A stretch of DNA of 13,376 nt from Nitrospirota bacterium (GCA_021828525.1 JAJZGM010000014.1:1-13376); one strand, 5' to 3'; numbered from the stretch's first letter, positions 1 to 7,829 are shown. Numbers and translations are program-made. The notes: generated by a model from the letters alone, not told the origin.

Positions 1-193
1 GCTGCTTCTCAGGGGAAGGTTTTCAGTCCTATTCTGATCAGGAGCTCCATTTTCACGTTCAGGGTTTGCAGGCCTCAATACCCTGGAGCGAACTATGAGA
101 TGAACAATGACATCTCTCGTCCTTTTGTGATTAAATTGATAAAGGGTGAAGGGGATTCCTTCTTGATCAGAAAGACGCAGTTTTCTGAGTGAA
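1..193. other. Left-edge stretch, gene content unclear
   Basis: The reading frame starting at base 1 stays open for 63 codons and ends in TGA at 190-192, one base before the next gene's ATG. This could be the C-terminal end of an upstream protein whose last residues would be KTQFSE. However, the complementary strand in the same codon register is also free of stops over this stretch, and I recognise no family in either translation. No convincing promoter or terminator was found. The tight spacing to the next ATG slightly favours a + strand partial gene. Confidence 0.25.
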
Positions 194-820
194 ATGATTT
201 TGAACGGGGAGGTTATGAGCCAGGAATCACTTGAAGCCCATGAACTGATGGAGTCGCTCAGCGAATCCATCGAAAAGCGTGAAGAAAAAAGGGACCAATG
301 GAATATCAGGGTCGCGCTCACGACCTCAATCTTGGCAGTGTTCGCCGCTTTGTCGAACCTTGAGTCCGAACAGAAGACCTCGGAAGCGATCATGCTGAAA
401 AATTCGGCCATTTTCTTTCAGGCGAAGGCTTCCGACCAATGGTCCTTCTATCAGGCCAAAAAGATAAAACTTCATATGTCCGAGAACCAGGTTCACCTTG
501 TGGAGCTTCTCCATTTCCCCAAGAGCGAAAAGGCTCGTCTGGAAAAGCTGGTGGACAAATATAAGGGACAGGTCGGAAAAATAAAAACCCAGGCGATCGG
601 CTTCGAGAAAGAAAGAGACCGGATGAATGCTCTTTCAGACAGATCTCTGGCCCACCATCATGCTTTTGCCCTGAGTGTGGTCTGTTTTCAGATCAGCATC
701 GTCCTCTCCTCGATGGCCGTCATGCTCAGAAGAAACTCCCTCTGGTTTGTCAGCCTGGGTTTGGGAGGAGTGGGGGCGTTGGCTTTTGTCAACGGATTCC
801 TTATGTTCTTCCATTTATGA
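194..820 (+). CDS. DUF4337-family membrane protein
   Basis: The predicted protein has 208 residues. It has a charged N-terminal helix (about 8-36, rich in E, K and R), a first hydrophobic segment at about 39-56 (VALTTSILAVFAAL), the family-typical stretch KASDQWSFYQAKKIK at about 78-92, a long charged and probably coiled region (about 105-150), and two C-terminal membrane helices (about 158-177 and 183-206). This layout, with 'DQW.(F/Y)YQAK' after the first helix, matches DUF4337, a family of unknown function. The start is uncertain: ATG 194 has only a weak ribosome site, while ATG 215 (MSQESLEAHE) follows GGGGAGG by just two bases, which is tight. The stop codon overlaps an ATG (ATGA at 817-820). 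The following lipoprotein gene starts 14 bases later, so the two are probably co-transcribed. The family assignment rests on motif recall, not a search. Confidence 0.8.
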   Translation: MILNGEVMSQESLEAHELMESLSESIEKREEKRDQWNIRVALTTSILAVFAALSNLESEQKTSEAIMLKNSAIFFQAKASDQWSFYQAKKIKLHMSENQVHLVELLHFPKSEKARLEKLVDKYKGQVGKIKTQAIGFEKERDRMNALSDRSLAHHHAFALSVVCFQISIVLSSMAVMLRRNSLWFVSLGLGGVGALAFVNGFLMFFHL

Positions 821-834
821 CAGGAGTCCGAGGG

Positions 835-1071
835 ATGAATTTATTCCGATACGGGTTTTTGATGATGATCGCTGGTCTTTCACTCCTGGCCACAGGATGT
901 CACTCCTCTAACGGGACGTCGGGCTCCCAGGGGTCTCACGGGATGACGGGATCCTCTCCGGCCCACGTGCCGGCGGCTCCCTCCATCCTTCCGGGTCAGC
1001 TAGGTGGGGCGAACTCCTTTGTCCCTTATGCAGACAAGCCACCCCTGGGAACCCCAGTCGAAACCCATTGA
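835..1071 (+). CDS. Small putative lipoprotein
   Basis: This encodes about 78 residues. I chose ATG 835 because AGGAG at 822-826 sits eight bases upstream; ATG 817 would add six residues and overlap the previous stop. The N-terminus is a lipoprotein signal peptide: MNLFRYG, a hydrophobic core (FLMMIAGLSLL) and a lipobox-like ATGC ending at Cys22. Ala at -3 makes this a relaxed rather than textbook lipobox. The mature part is short, rich in Gly, Ser and Pro, and probably unstructured, ending in KPPLGTPVETH. It is presumably anchored in the periplasmic face of a membrane. I recognise no family. Its position right behind the DUF4337 membrane protein suggests co-expression and perhaps a shared envelope role, but no function can be assigned. 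Confidence 0.65.
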   Translation: MNLFRYGFLMMIAGLSLLATGCHSSNGTSGSQGSHGMTGSSPAHVPAAPSILPGQLGGANSFVPYADKPPLGTPVETH

Positions 1072-1143
1072 AGAAAGGCCCGTATGTTCTTCTTGGATTG
1101 TTTTTCCGGGAGGGGTTGATTTATTAAAGGAGATCTGTAGAAT

Positions 1144-1665
1144 ATGGAAGATAACCTCGTTTTGCCCCCCTCCCAAGAGCGATTGACCGAAGAGATATCC
1201 CTTCTCCTTGTTTCAATGGGACTGACACTCTACGATCTTGTGCTACCCAAGAAAAGCAGTGGTGTTCTTCGGGTTTTTATCGAAAGTCCCGAGGGGGTGA
1301 CGCTTGACCAGCTTGAAAGTGCCAGTCGCCGGATCAGTGTCCTGCTTGACGTCATGGATCCCTTTCCGGGACGGTTTCATCTCGAGGTGAGTTCTCCGGG
1401 TCTTGACCGGATATTGAAAATTCCGGGGGACCTTGAAAGAAATGCGGGGAAGTGGATTTGCGTAAAACTCGTTGAAGCCATGTCTGGTCAAAAGGTTGTC
1501 AGAGGGCGAATCGGAACGGTGACGGGGGAAGGATTTGATCTGGTGATGGAGGCCGGGAAGAAGTCCTCGACCATCCAGATCAGATTTTCGAATGTCAGGA
1601 GTGTCCAAGCCGAATTCTGGAAGCCTGTTCCCCTAACTTCGGCCCAAGGGGCAAAACGGTCGTGA
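1144..1665 (+). CDS. rimP: Ribosome maturation factor RimP
   Basis: This is a cytoplasmic protein needed for assembly of the 30S subunit. It has 173 residues, slightly longer than the common 150-160. The N-terminal domain carries the hallmark LEVSSPGLDR at about 80-89, preceded by 'VTLDQLESASRRIS...LD' (the usual region of the form 'v.ldDc..vSr.is..LD'). A C-terminal SH3-like beta domain follows (GKWICVKL...RGRIGTVTGEGFDL). AAAGGAG at 1126-1132 lies 11 bases before the ATG. It is the first gene of the rimP-nusA-infB operon, and its position directly before nusA is the classical arrangement. The 72-base gap upstream shows no promoter that I would defend. Confidence 0.96.
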   Translation: MEDNLVLPPSQERLTEEISLLLVSMGLTLYDLVLPKKSSGVLRVFIESPEGVTLDQLESASRRISVLLDVMDPFPGRFHLEVSSPGLDRILKIPGDLERNAGKWICVKLVEAMSGQKVVRGRIGTVTGEGFDLVMEAGKKSSTIQIRFSNVRSVQAEFWKPVPLTSAQGAKRS

Positions 1666-1778
1666 GGGAAGGACGGGCATCATGTGGTACAGTGTAGAAA
1701 TAAAGCCGGCAGGTAGGTTTTTCCGCTTGGCAGGTCTTGATGCCGGACGGAAGGACAAGGACCGATGGGGAGAGGTTA

Positions 1779-3122
1779 ATGGTTAATCAGGAATTGTTGA
1801 GTGTTCTTGACCAGCTACACCGGGAGAAGGGCATCCCCCAGGAAACACTTCTGGAAGCCCTGCAGTCAGCCATCCTGACCGCCGCAAGGAGGCGTTATGG
1901 AGGCGGAGATAATTTCCAGGTCGAAATTGATCCGAGAACAGGAGAGATCCAGGTCCTTCACATCCGCCGGATCGTAGAGAATGTCTCTTCTCCCATGGAA
2001 GAGGTTTCACTTGCCGAGGCGATGGAGTCCGATCCAGGAGCAGAAGTCGGGGACGAGATAGGCGCTTTTCTCGAAATTGACGACTTCGGCCGCATTGCGG
2101 CCCAGGCAGCAAAGCAGGTCATTTTCCAGAAAGTGCGTGAGGCCGAATGGTCGGTGGTGGCCAGGGAATTCGGCGGAAAAAAGGGAAATGTGGTCGCCGG
2201 AGTCTACATCGGCCAGGAAAAAAGAAACTTCATCATCGACCTCGGAAAGACGGAAGCGATCCTGCCCTTCAAGGAGCAGATCCCCAGAGAGTCCTTCCAT
2301 CGGGGAGACCGGGTCAAGGCTCTTCTTCTCGACATCAGGACGACAACGCGCGGCCCCCAGTTGATCCTTTCCCGGACCCATCCCGATTTCCTGGCCCGTC
2401 TTTTTGAAAAGGAAGTTCCCGAGATCAGCGAAGGGATCATTGAAATCAAGGCCGTAGTCCGGGATCCGGGGGAAAGGGCCAAGGTTGCCGTCCTGTCCCG
2501 GGATCCCAATGTTGATCCTGTCGGTTCATGTGTCGGGGTCAAGGGTTCCCGTGTCCAGGCGATTGTTCGGGAAATTCATGGGGAGAAGATCGACATTATC
2601 GACTGGAGCCCTGATCCGGGGACATTTATCGCCCGGGCGCTTTCGCCTGCCAAGGTCCTCCGGGTTGCGACAAGGGATGGGGAATTCGAAAAGGTGGCCA
2701 CTGTTGTCGTCGCCAACCAGCAGCTTTCCCTGGCCATAGGACGGAGAGGCCAGAATGTTCGCCTTGCAGCCAAGCTGACCGGCTGGAAAATCGATATCTT
2801 CAGCGAGCAGCAGTATGAGGCCGACCGGATCGCCCGGACAGCCGAGGTTGGACATGAGGGCGAGACAGGCATTGCACCGGAAGGCCCCTCGATCATTCTT
2901 CTCGAAGACCTTCCAGGAATGGGTGGGAACATGGCCGATGCCCTGAAGGCTGCAGGCTTTGATACTGTCGAAAAGGTGGCCAATGCTGTTGCCGAGGACA
3001 TCGCAAAACTCCCGAAATTCGGGCCAAAAACAGCGGCCAAGCTGATCGAAACCGCAAGAGATTTCATGGGTTATCCGAAGACATCCGGGAGCGCTCCGGA
3101 GTCGGATTCGGGATCGTTATAA
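1779..3122 (+). CDS. nusA: Transcription termination/antitermination protein NusA
   Basis: NusA binds RNA polymerase and nascent RNA and modulates pausing, termination and antitermination. I chose ATG 1779 (MVNQELLSVLDQL, the usual NusA N-terminus) with GGGGAGAGG just upstream; a longer reading from TTG 1737 or ATG 1740 adds 13-14 unlikely residues. That gives 447 residues. Domains in order: N-terminal RNA-polymerase-binding domain (about 1-130), S1 domain (about 138-203), KH1 with GVKG near 253-256, KH2 with IGRRGQNVRLA near 320, and a single helix-hairpin-helix repeat module (about 374-430, EDLPGMGGNMADALKAAG then LPKFGPKTAAKL). It is intermediate between the short Firmicute form and the E. 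coli form, which has two acidic repeats. The genes for YlxR and an L7Ae-like protein, often found between nusA and infB, are absent: infB starts 19 bases downstream. Confidence 0.96.
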   Translation: MVNQELLSVLDQLHREKGIPQETLLEALQSAILTAARRRYGGGDNFQVEIDPRTGEIQVLHIRRIVENVSSPMEEVSLAEAMESDPGAEVGDEIGAFLEIDDFGRIAAQAAKQVIFQKVREAEWSVVAREFGGKKGNVVAGVYIGQEKRNFIIDLGKTEAILPFKEQIPRESFHRGDRVKALLLDIRTTTRGPQLILSRTHPDFLARLFEKEVPEISEGIIEIKAVVRDPGERAKVAVLSRDPNVDPVGSCVGVKGSRVQAIVREIHGEKIDIIDWSPDPGTFIARALSPAKVLRVATRDGEFEKVATVVVANQQLSLAIGRRGQNVRLAAKLTGWKIDIFSEQQYEADRIARTAEVGHEGETGIAPEGPSIILLEDLPGMGGNMADALKAAGFDTVEKVANAVAEDIAKLPKFGPKTAAKLIETARDFMGYPKTSGSAPESDSGSL

Positions 3123-3141
3123 CGAAGAGGGGGACGATTCT

Positions 3142-5745
3142 TTGAAGGTTTATGAATTGGCTCGCGAACTGAAAATGGAAAGCAAATCCCTGCTTGCCAA
3201 ACTTAAACTGTGGGGAATTCATGCTCCCTCCCACATGGCGACACTGGATGAAAGAACCGTCACCATCGTCCGACAGAAGATAAAAAAGGGTGACGAAGCT
3301 CCGGAAGCCCCCAAAAAGCCGATTCTCATCAAGAAAAAGGCCGCCCCACTGGTGACCGAGGGCCAGCCTGTCCAGGCCGAGACCTCTCTTTCTGAGGAAC
3401 AGCTCTTAACGTCCGAGCCCGGGGCGGCCGTTCCAGTCCAGGAGCCTATGGTTTCAGACTCCTCTTCCCCTGTGGTCGAAAGTCCTCATCCTCCTTTGCC
3501 TCCTGTCAGAAATATTCTTCCGCGTATTCCCGTCGAAGGGTGGACCCAGGAGACCATGCCGTCCCGACAGGCGGAGAAGCCTTCTTCCACCTCCCCCTCA
3601 GTCTCCCCCGCCAAGGAGACCGCTGAAAAGGGAGGTCTCAGGGAAAAGGGAGCGGCGGGGGACAAGCGAGGAAAGCCCGCCAAGACTGTCAAGGAAAAAA
3701 ACCAGAAGCTTGACCGGCTCCATATGTTGAGAGAAGAGGATTTTGTCGACCTCGAGGAGACCTCGGAGAAGGAGCCGGCTCCCGGCAAAACACCGGCCAC
3801 TGCGCAGACGGTCCACCGCGTTGTGGCTCCGGGTGCTCCCCCGGAAGCACCTGCTGTTCCCCGGGCTCCCTTCCCCAGGCCTGCCTTCAAAAAACCGCCG
3901 GCATTCAAGAAAAAGATGAAAAGTGCAGGCGATTCCAGAAACCTTTCACCCGCGATTGACGGGACAAAGGCCCGGAAGAAATCGATTCGAATCGAAGCCG
4001 GAACGAGCGTCAAGGAATTTGCAGACCGTTTGGGGGTCAAGGTTCAGGATGTGATCATGCGCCTCATGTCCATGGGAGTCATGGCCACAATTACAGAACC
4101 TGTCGATCCGGAGGCGGCGATGCTCGTTGCCGAACAGTTGGGGATCGCAGTGGAGATCCAGCAGGAGGAACCGGAAGAAGCCATCCTCGGGGAGACAGAA
4201 GATTCTGAGGGGGATCTCATGCCCCGGCCTCCCGTAGTTACGATCATGGGCCACACCGACCATGGAAAGACATCCCTTCTCGATGCCATCCGGAAGAGCA
4301 AGGTCGCAGAGGGGGAGGCGGGAGGCATTACCCAGCATATCGGGGCCTATACGGTCTCGATCAACGGACGGGATATCACCTTTCTTGACACTCCAGGCCA
4401 TGAGGCCTTTACGGCGATGCGGGCCCGGGGTGCCAAGGCCACGGATGTTGTGATTCTGGTCGTTGCCGCTGATGATGGGGTCATGCCCCAGACAATCGAG
4501 GCGATCAATCACGCCAGGGCCGCCGATGTCCCGATCGTTGTGGCCATCAACAAGATTGACAAACCGGAGGCCAATCCAGACCGGGTCAAGCAGGCCCTTT
4601 CCGAATATGGACTCACCCCCGAAGAGTGGGGGGGGACCACGATTTTCTGTCCCGTGTCAGCGAAGAAGAGGATTGGTCTGGACCTTTTGCTGGAGATGAT
4701 CCTTCTCCAGGCGGATGTTCTGGATCTCAAGGCCAATCCCAACCGGCGCGCCCGCGGCCTCGTGATCGAATCTCGTCTGGACAAGGGACGGGGGATTGTG
4801 GCCTCGGTTCTCGTCCAGAAAGGGACATTGAAGGTCGGAAACTTTCTTGTGCTGGGAGCCCAGGTCGGGCGGGTCCGGAGCCTTACGGATCCTTTCGGCC
4901 ATCGTGTTACGGATGTGACGCCTTCCCATTCGGCCGAAGTCGTAGGTCTCGACGGGATGCCCCAACCCGGAGATGTCTTCATTGCGGTCGAGGACGAAAA
5001 GCTTGGTCGCCAGGTGGCCATGGCACGCCAGGCCCGGCAACGGGCAGTCCAGCTTCTCCAGAACAAAAAGGTGACCCTTGAGGATCTTTATACCCAGATC
5101 GAGGAAGGGATCATCAAGGATCTGAACCTGATCCTGAAGGTCGATGTCCAGGGATCGATCGAGCCCATACGTCAGGCCATCGGCAAGCTCGAGAACAAGA
5201 AGGTCCGGGTCCGGTTCATCCACGAGGGAGTCGGTGGAATCCGCGAAACCGACGTCCTGTTGGCCCAGGCCTCCAATGCAATCATTTTCGGGTTCAATGT
5301 GCGTCCGGAACCCAAAGCCCTGGCGCTGGCAGAACGCGAAAAGGTGGAAATGAAATTCTACTCGGTCATTTATGATGCCGTGGAGGATATCCGTAAGGCG
5401 ATGGAAGGAATGCTGTCGCCCACGATTCGCGAAAGGTTCGTCGGCCGAGCCGAGGTTCGGCAGGTTTACAATATCACCCGTGTTGGTACTGTTGCCGGAT
5501 GTTATGTCTCGGAAGGAGTCATGCAGCGGACGGGAACTGTGATCAAACTCATCCGGGATGGGTCAGTCGTCTTCGAGGGAAAGATGGAAGCCCTGAAGCG
5601 CTTCAAGGATGATGTCCGCGAAGTGGCTGCAGGCTACGAATGCGGGATTTCCATTGAAAACTATAGGGATATCAAGGTCGGAGACCTGATCGAGTGCTTC
5701 GTCCAGGAAAAGATCGCAGGAAAGCTTGAGCCGGTCTCTTCATGA
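3142..5745 (+). CDS. infB: Translation initiation factor IF-2
   Basis: This GTPase recruits initiator fMet-tRNA to the 30S subunit and promotes subunit joining. It has 867 residues. It starts at TTG 3142 behind GAGGGGGA (3127-3134), giving the typical MKVYELARELKM N-terminus (IF2_N fold, about 1-50). A low-complexity Pro/Ala/Lys/Glu linker spans about 55-275, followed by a second IF2_N domain from about 279 to 345. The G domain has G1 GHTDHGKT (370-377), 'GGITQHIGAY' as the switch region, G3 DTPGH (416-420), G4 NKID (470-473) and G5 SAK (506-508). The beta-barrel domain II, domain III and the C-terminal fMet-tRNA-binding barrel follow to the end. G1 has Thr at 372 where Val is usual (GHVDHGKT). 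The following DUF503 gene overlaps its last 20 bases in another frame. Confidence 0.98.
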   Translation: MKVYELARELKMESKSLLAKLKLWGIHAPSHMATLDERTVTIVRQKIKKGDEAPEAPKKPILIKKKAAPLVTEGQPVQAETSLSEEQLLTSEPGAAVPVQEPMVSDSSSPVVESPHPPLPPVRNILPRIPVEGWTQETMPSRQAEKPSSTSPSVSPAKETAEKGGLREKGAAGDKRGKPAKTVKEKNQKLDRLHMLREEDFVDLEETSEKEPAPGKTPATAQTVHRVVAPGAPPEAPAVPRAPFPRPAFKKPPAFKKKMKSAGDSRNLSPAIDGTKARKKSIRIEAGTSVKEFADRLGVKVQDVIMRLMSMGVMATITEPVDPEAAMLVAEQLGIAVEIQQEEPEEAILGETEDSEGDLMPRPPVVTIMGHTDHGKTSLLDAIRKSKVAEGEAGGITQHIGAYTVSINGRDITFLDTPGHEAFTAMRARGAKATDVVILVVAADDGVMPQTIEAINHARAADVPIVVAINKIDKPEANPDRVKQALSEYGLTPEEWGGTTIFCPVSAKKRIGLDLLLEMILLQADVLDLKANPNRRARGLVIESRLDKGRGIVASVLVQKGTLKVGNFLVLGAQVGRVRSLTDPFGHRVTDVTPSHSAEVVGLDGMPQPGDVFIAVEDEKLGRQVAMARQARQRAVQLLQNKKVTLEDLYTQIEEGIIKDLNLILKVDVQGSIEPIRQAIGKLENKKVRVRFIHEGVGGIRETDVLLAQASNAIIFGFNVRPEPKALALAEREKVEMKFYSVIYDAVEDIRKAMEGMLSPTIRERFVGRAEVRQVYNITRVGTVAGCYVSEGVMQRTGTVIKLIRDGSVVFEGKMEALKRFKDDVREVAAGYECGISIENYRDIKVGDLIECFVQEKIAGKLEPVSS

Positions 5746-6046
5746 GGGGGACTCTTCCAAACGTTCCCGGATTGATCATCTGATTCTGGTCCTTCATTTT
5801 CCTGCCACCCATTCCCTGAAGGAAAAGAGACAGGTCTTGTCGGGCTTGCTTGCAAAAATCCGGGACCGCTTTCCTGTTTCCGTAGCGGAAACGGGATACC
5901 AGGATCTCTGGCAACGGGCATTGGTGGAGGTCGTCATGATATCCTCCGATCCGGGCCTTTCTGATCGCATCTTTGAAAAGATCAGAGGGCTGGTCATATC
6001 CTTTCCCGAAATTGTTCTTCTCGATTCGCATCGTGAGTCCCTGTGA
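5726..6046 (+). CDS. DUF503 family protein (YlxP-like)
   Basis: This is a 106-residue protein of the DUF503/YlxP family, which often sits between infB and rbfA and has been proposed to have a ribosome-related role without a settled biochemical function. Diagnostic motifs are LHFPATHSLKEKRQVLSGL (about 24-42) and SVAETGYQDLWQRA (about 52-65), matching the family's 'LP..hSLKeKR.vl..l' and 'vaEvg.qDlwqra'. The only ordinary start in frame is TTG 5726, inside the infB C-terminus, with AGGA at 5718-5721. This gives about 13 residues more at the N-terminus than usual, so a downstream non-canonical start (for example ATT 5771) cannot be excluded. The stop overlaps the rbfA start (GTGA at 6043-6046), implying translational coupling. 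Confidence 0.88.
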   Translation: MSRSLHEGDSSKRSRIDHLILVLHFPATHSLKEKRQVLSGLLAKIRDRFPVSVAETGYQDLWQRALVEVVMISSDPGLSDRIFEKIRGLVISFPEIVLLDSHRESL

Positions 6047-6408
6047 AGCGGAATCCCGGCTTCCGAAGGGCTGACAGGGTCTCCGCAGAAATCCATGAAG
6101 TCCTGGCAATGGTTCTGTCCCGTTATTCCCGCGAGCCTCTTTTGTCCAGGGCCACCATTACCCGGGTGACTCTTTCGGGGGACCTTCGCAATGCGTCCGT
6201 TTATTATCGTCTTTATCCGGGGGAGGATCCGGCCCTTTGCCAGGAGGCCTTTGAGCGCCACCGGGGAGGGCTCAGGAAAGAGCTGGCGAGCCGGATCAGG
6301 ATCAAGTACATTCCCGCTCTGACCTTCCACCTTGATGCTGGCGAAACTGACCTCGACAGGATCGAAAGGTTACTGGCCAACCAGAATGCAGAGGATGACG
6401 AGGAGTGA
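6043..6408 (+). CDS. rbfA: 30S ribosome-binding factor RbfA
   Basis: RbfA is a small KH-fold protein that binds immature 30S particles and helps 16S rRNA 5'-end maturation, and it is linked to cold adaptation in E. coli. This 121-residue version shows the family pattern: RADRVSAEIHEVLAMVLSR (about 9-27), ATITRVTLSGDLRNASVYY (about 37-55), the helix 'RGGLRKELASRIRIKYIPALTFHLD' further on, and a final DRIERLLAN. Translation starts at GTG 6043, which overlaps the previous stop by four bases. It sits between the DUF503 gene and truB, the standard neighbourhood. Confidence 0.95.
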   Translation: MKRNPGFRRADRVSAEIHEVLAMVLSRYSREPLLSRATITRVTLSGDLRNASVYYRLYPGEDPALCQEAFERHRGGLRKELASRIRIKYIPALTFHLDAGETDLDRIERLLANQNAEDDEE

Positions 6409-6434
6409 TTTTGTTTGATGAACCGGAGGCATCG

Positions 6435-7430
6435 ATGGTCTCCGGAGTCCTTCTGGTCGATAAGCCTGTGGGCCCGACCTCCCATGATATTGTCCATGGG
6501 TTGCGGAAAAAGACTGGTATTGACCGGATCGGGCATGGAGGAACCCTCGACCCCATGGCCTCAGGGCTGTTGCCCCTTTTCCTGGGGGATGCGACGAAGA
6601 TGTCAGGATTTGTTCAATCCCATGACAAATCCTACGAGTTTGACATTACCCTCGGGATCTCGACGGATACCGACGACAGCCAGGGAGAGGTCCTTTCGAG
6701 AAAACCTCTTCCGGAAGACCTTTCGGATGAGGTTTTCCGGGCCATATTGTCAGGGCTTGTCGGGGATCATATGCAGGAACCCCCCATGTTTTCTGCTGTC
6801 AAGCAGAAGGGAGTTCCCCTCTACAAGCTGGCCCGCAAGGGGATCACTGTCGACCGGACCCCCCGGCTCGTCACGATATCTTCTCTCGAGCTCATCGCAA
6901 GGACGGACGGGGTCGTTTCCCTTCTGGTCCACTGCTCGAAGGGGACCTATGTCCGGGTTCTGGCGCGTCAGATCGGCGAGGCCCTGGGTTGCGGAGGACA
7001 TGTAAGCCGACTCCGCCGTATTTCTGTCGGTCGTTTTTCCGTAAGGGAGGCTGTTGGCCTCGACGTCATCGAATCCACATGGAGCAGGGGGGACCTTGAG
7101 TCAGCACTGATCGGTCCTGACAGGATCTTTTGCGATCTTCCCTCCCTTGAGCTCCTTCCCCATGTACCGCCGGCCTTGCAAAAGGGGACCCTGATCCCCG
7201 GTGTCTGGATTTCCCGCCGGGAAGGATTGTTTCATGCGAAGGATACGATTAGAATAATGGGGAAAGGCGGGAAGATTCTGGGATTGGCCCAGGCCCTTCT
7301 TGGTTCCGAGGAGACCGCTCAATTCCCGGGAGGAATCCCTGTTTCAAGGATGGTCCTTGTTTTTCGGACAAAGACCTCTTTCGACCGGGGTGTTTCATCC
7401 CTGTCCCAGGGACCGGTGGCGGTCTTTTAA
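6435..7430 (+). CDS. truB: tRNA pseudouridine(55) synthase TruB
   Basis: TruB isomerises uridine 55 in the T-loop of most tRNAs to pseudouridine. ATG 6435 is preferred because GGAGG (6425-6429) lies five bases upstream and the protein then begins MVSGVLLVDKPVGPTSHD. An in-frame GTG at 6405 overlaps the rbfA stop and would add ten residues. The protein has 331 residues. Motifs: HGGTLDPMASGLLPLFLG with catalytic Asp39, KSYEFDITLGISTDTDD, PPMFSAVKQKG, YKLARKGI, and CSKGTYVRVLARQIGEALG. After the catalytic core, a C-terminal RNA-binding (PUA-like) part follows at about 240-320. The last dozen residues look like a loose tail. Confidence 0.96.
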   Translation: MVSGVLLVDKPVGPTSHDIVHGLRKKTGIDRIGHGGTLDPMASGLLPLFLGDATKMSGFVQSHDKSYEFDITLGISTDTDDSQGEVLSRKPLPEDLSDEVFRAILSGLVGDHMQEPPMFSAVKQKGVPLYKLARKGITVDRTPRLVTISSLELIARTDGVVSLLVHCSKGTYVRVLARQIGEALGCGGHVSRLRRISVGRFSVREAVGLDVIESTWSRGDLESALIGPDRIFCDLPSLELLPHVPPALQKGTLIPGVWISRREGLFHAKDTIRIMGKGGKILGLAQALLGSEETAQFPGGIPVSRMVLVFRTKTSFDRGVSSLSQGPVAVF

Positions 7431-7462
7431 ACAATGAAAACGGTTAAAAGGGAGTTCAAGGC

Positions 7463-7732
7463 ATGGCATTGAGCAAGGAAAAGAAACAGGAAGTCATCAA
7501 TTCCTTCAAGATTTCCAGCAACGATACCGGATCTGTCGAGGTTCAGGTGGCCATTTTGACCGAAAGGATCAACCAGCTGGGAGAGCATTTCAAGAAGTTC
7601 CCCAAGGATGTCCATTCACGTCGCGGTCTTCTCCTTATGGTCAGCCGGAGGCGCCGTCATCTCAAGTACCTTCAGACAACAAATCCTGCCAAGTATCAGG
7701 AGATCATCGGACGACTGGGATTGCGCCGCTAG
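7463..7732 (+). CDS. rpsO: 30S ribosomal protein S15
   Basis: S15 is a primary 16S rRNA-binding protein in the central domain of the 30S subunit and contributes to inter-subunit contacts. It has 89 residues, the normal family length. Signature stretches are DTGSVEVQVAILTERINQL (about 20-38) and HSRRGLLLMVSRRRRHLKYL (about 52-71), where the Arg-rich helix contacts rRNA. GGGAG at 7450-7454 lies eight bases before the ATG. It lies 32 bases behind truB, and the rpsO-pnp order downstream is conserved across bacteria. The short upstream leader shows no obvious autoregulatory structure. Confidence 0.98.
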   Translation: MALSKEKKQEVINSFKISSNDTGSVEVQVAILTERINQLGEHFKKFPKDVHSRRGLLLMVSRRRRHLKYLQTTNPAKYQEIIGRLGLRR

Positions 7733-7740
7733 CTCGAAAA

Positions 7741-7824
7741 ACGGGTTTCAGAAGGGCGTTGAACCGACTTCATCGGAGTTTCCGTGGTGGGTAAAAGTCG
7801 TTTTTGCGGCCGGCTGAAACCCGT
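7741..7824 (+). promoter_or_regulatory. Long-range inverted repeat in the rpsO-pnp gap
   Basis: ACGGGTTTCAG (7741-7751) is perfectly complementary to CTGAAACCCGT (7814-7824), with a 62-base spacer. In RNA it would close a stem-loop spanning most of the gap. No T-tract follows, so it is not a simple terminator. In E. coli, a leader stem-loop before pnp is cleaved by RNase III and mediates PNPase autoregulation. The position here fits such a leader, but that role is inferred. Confidence 0.5.
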
Positions 7825-7829
7825 ATAAT
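7824..7829 (+). promoter_or_regulatory. Possible -10 box (TATAAT) upstream of pnp
   Basis: TATAAT is a perfect match to the sigma-70 -10 consensus and lies 44 bases before the pnp ATG. The hexamer 17 bases upstream (TTTTTG, 7801-7806) is a poor -35 box. If active, transcription would start near 7836 and give pnp a second, short-leader transcript that lacks the inverted repeat, whose right arm shares base 7824 with this box. Confidence 0.35.

Noticed and set aside
1072..1095. GAAGAA/TTCTTC hairpin after the lipoprotein gene
   Set aside because: The stem is short and AT-rich with no proper T-tract directly after it, so it is too weak to call a terminator.
1094..1126. Possible promoter before rimP (TTGTTT/TTATTA pattern)
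   Set aside because: The spacing is right but the -10 match is only 1 of 6, so it is not supportable.
3486..4040. A - strand open frame opposite the infB linker
   Set aside because: The low-complexity Pro/Ala/Lys linker of IF-2 gives long open frames in several registers. There is no independent support.
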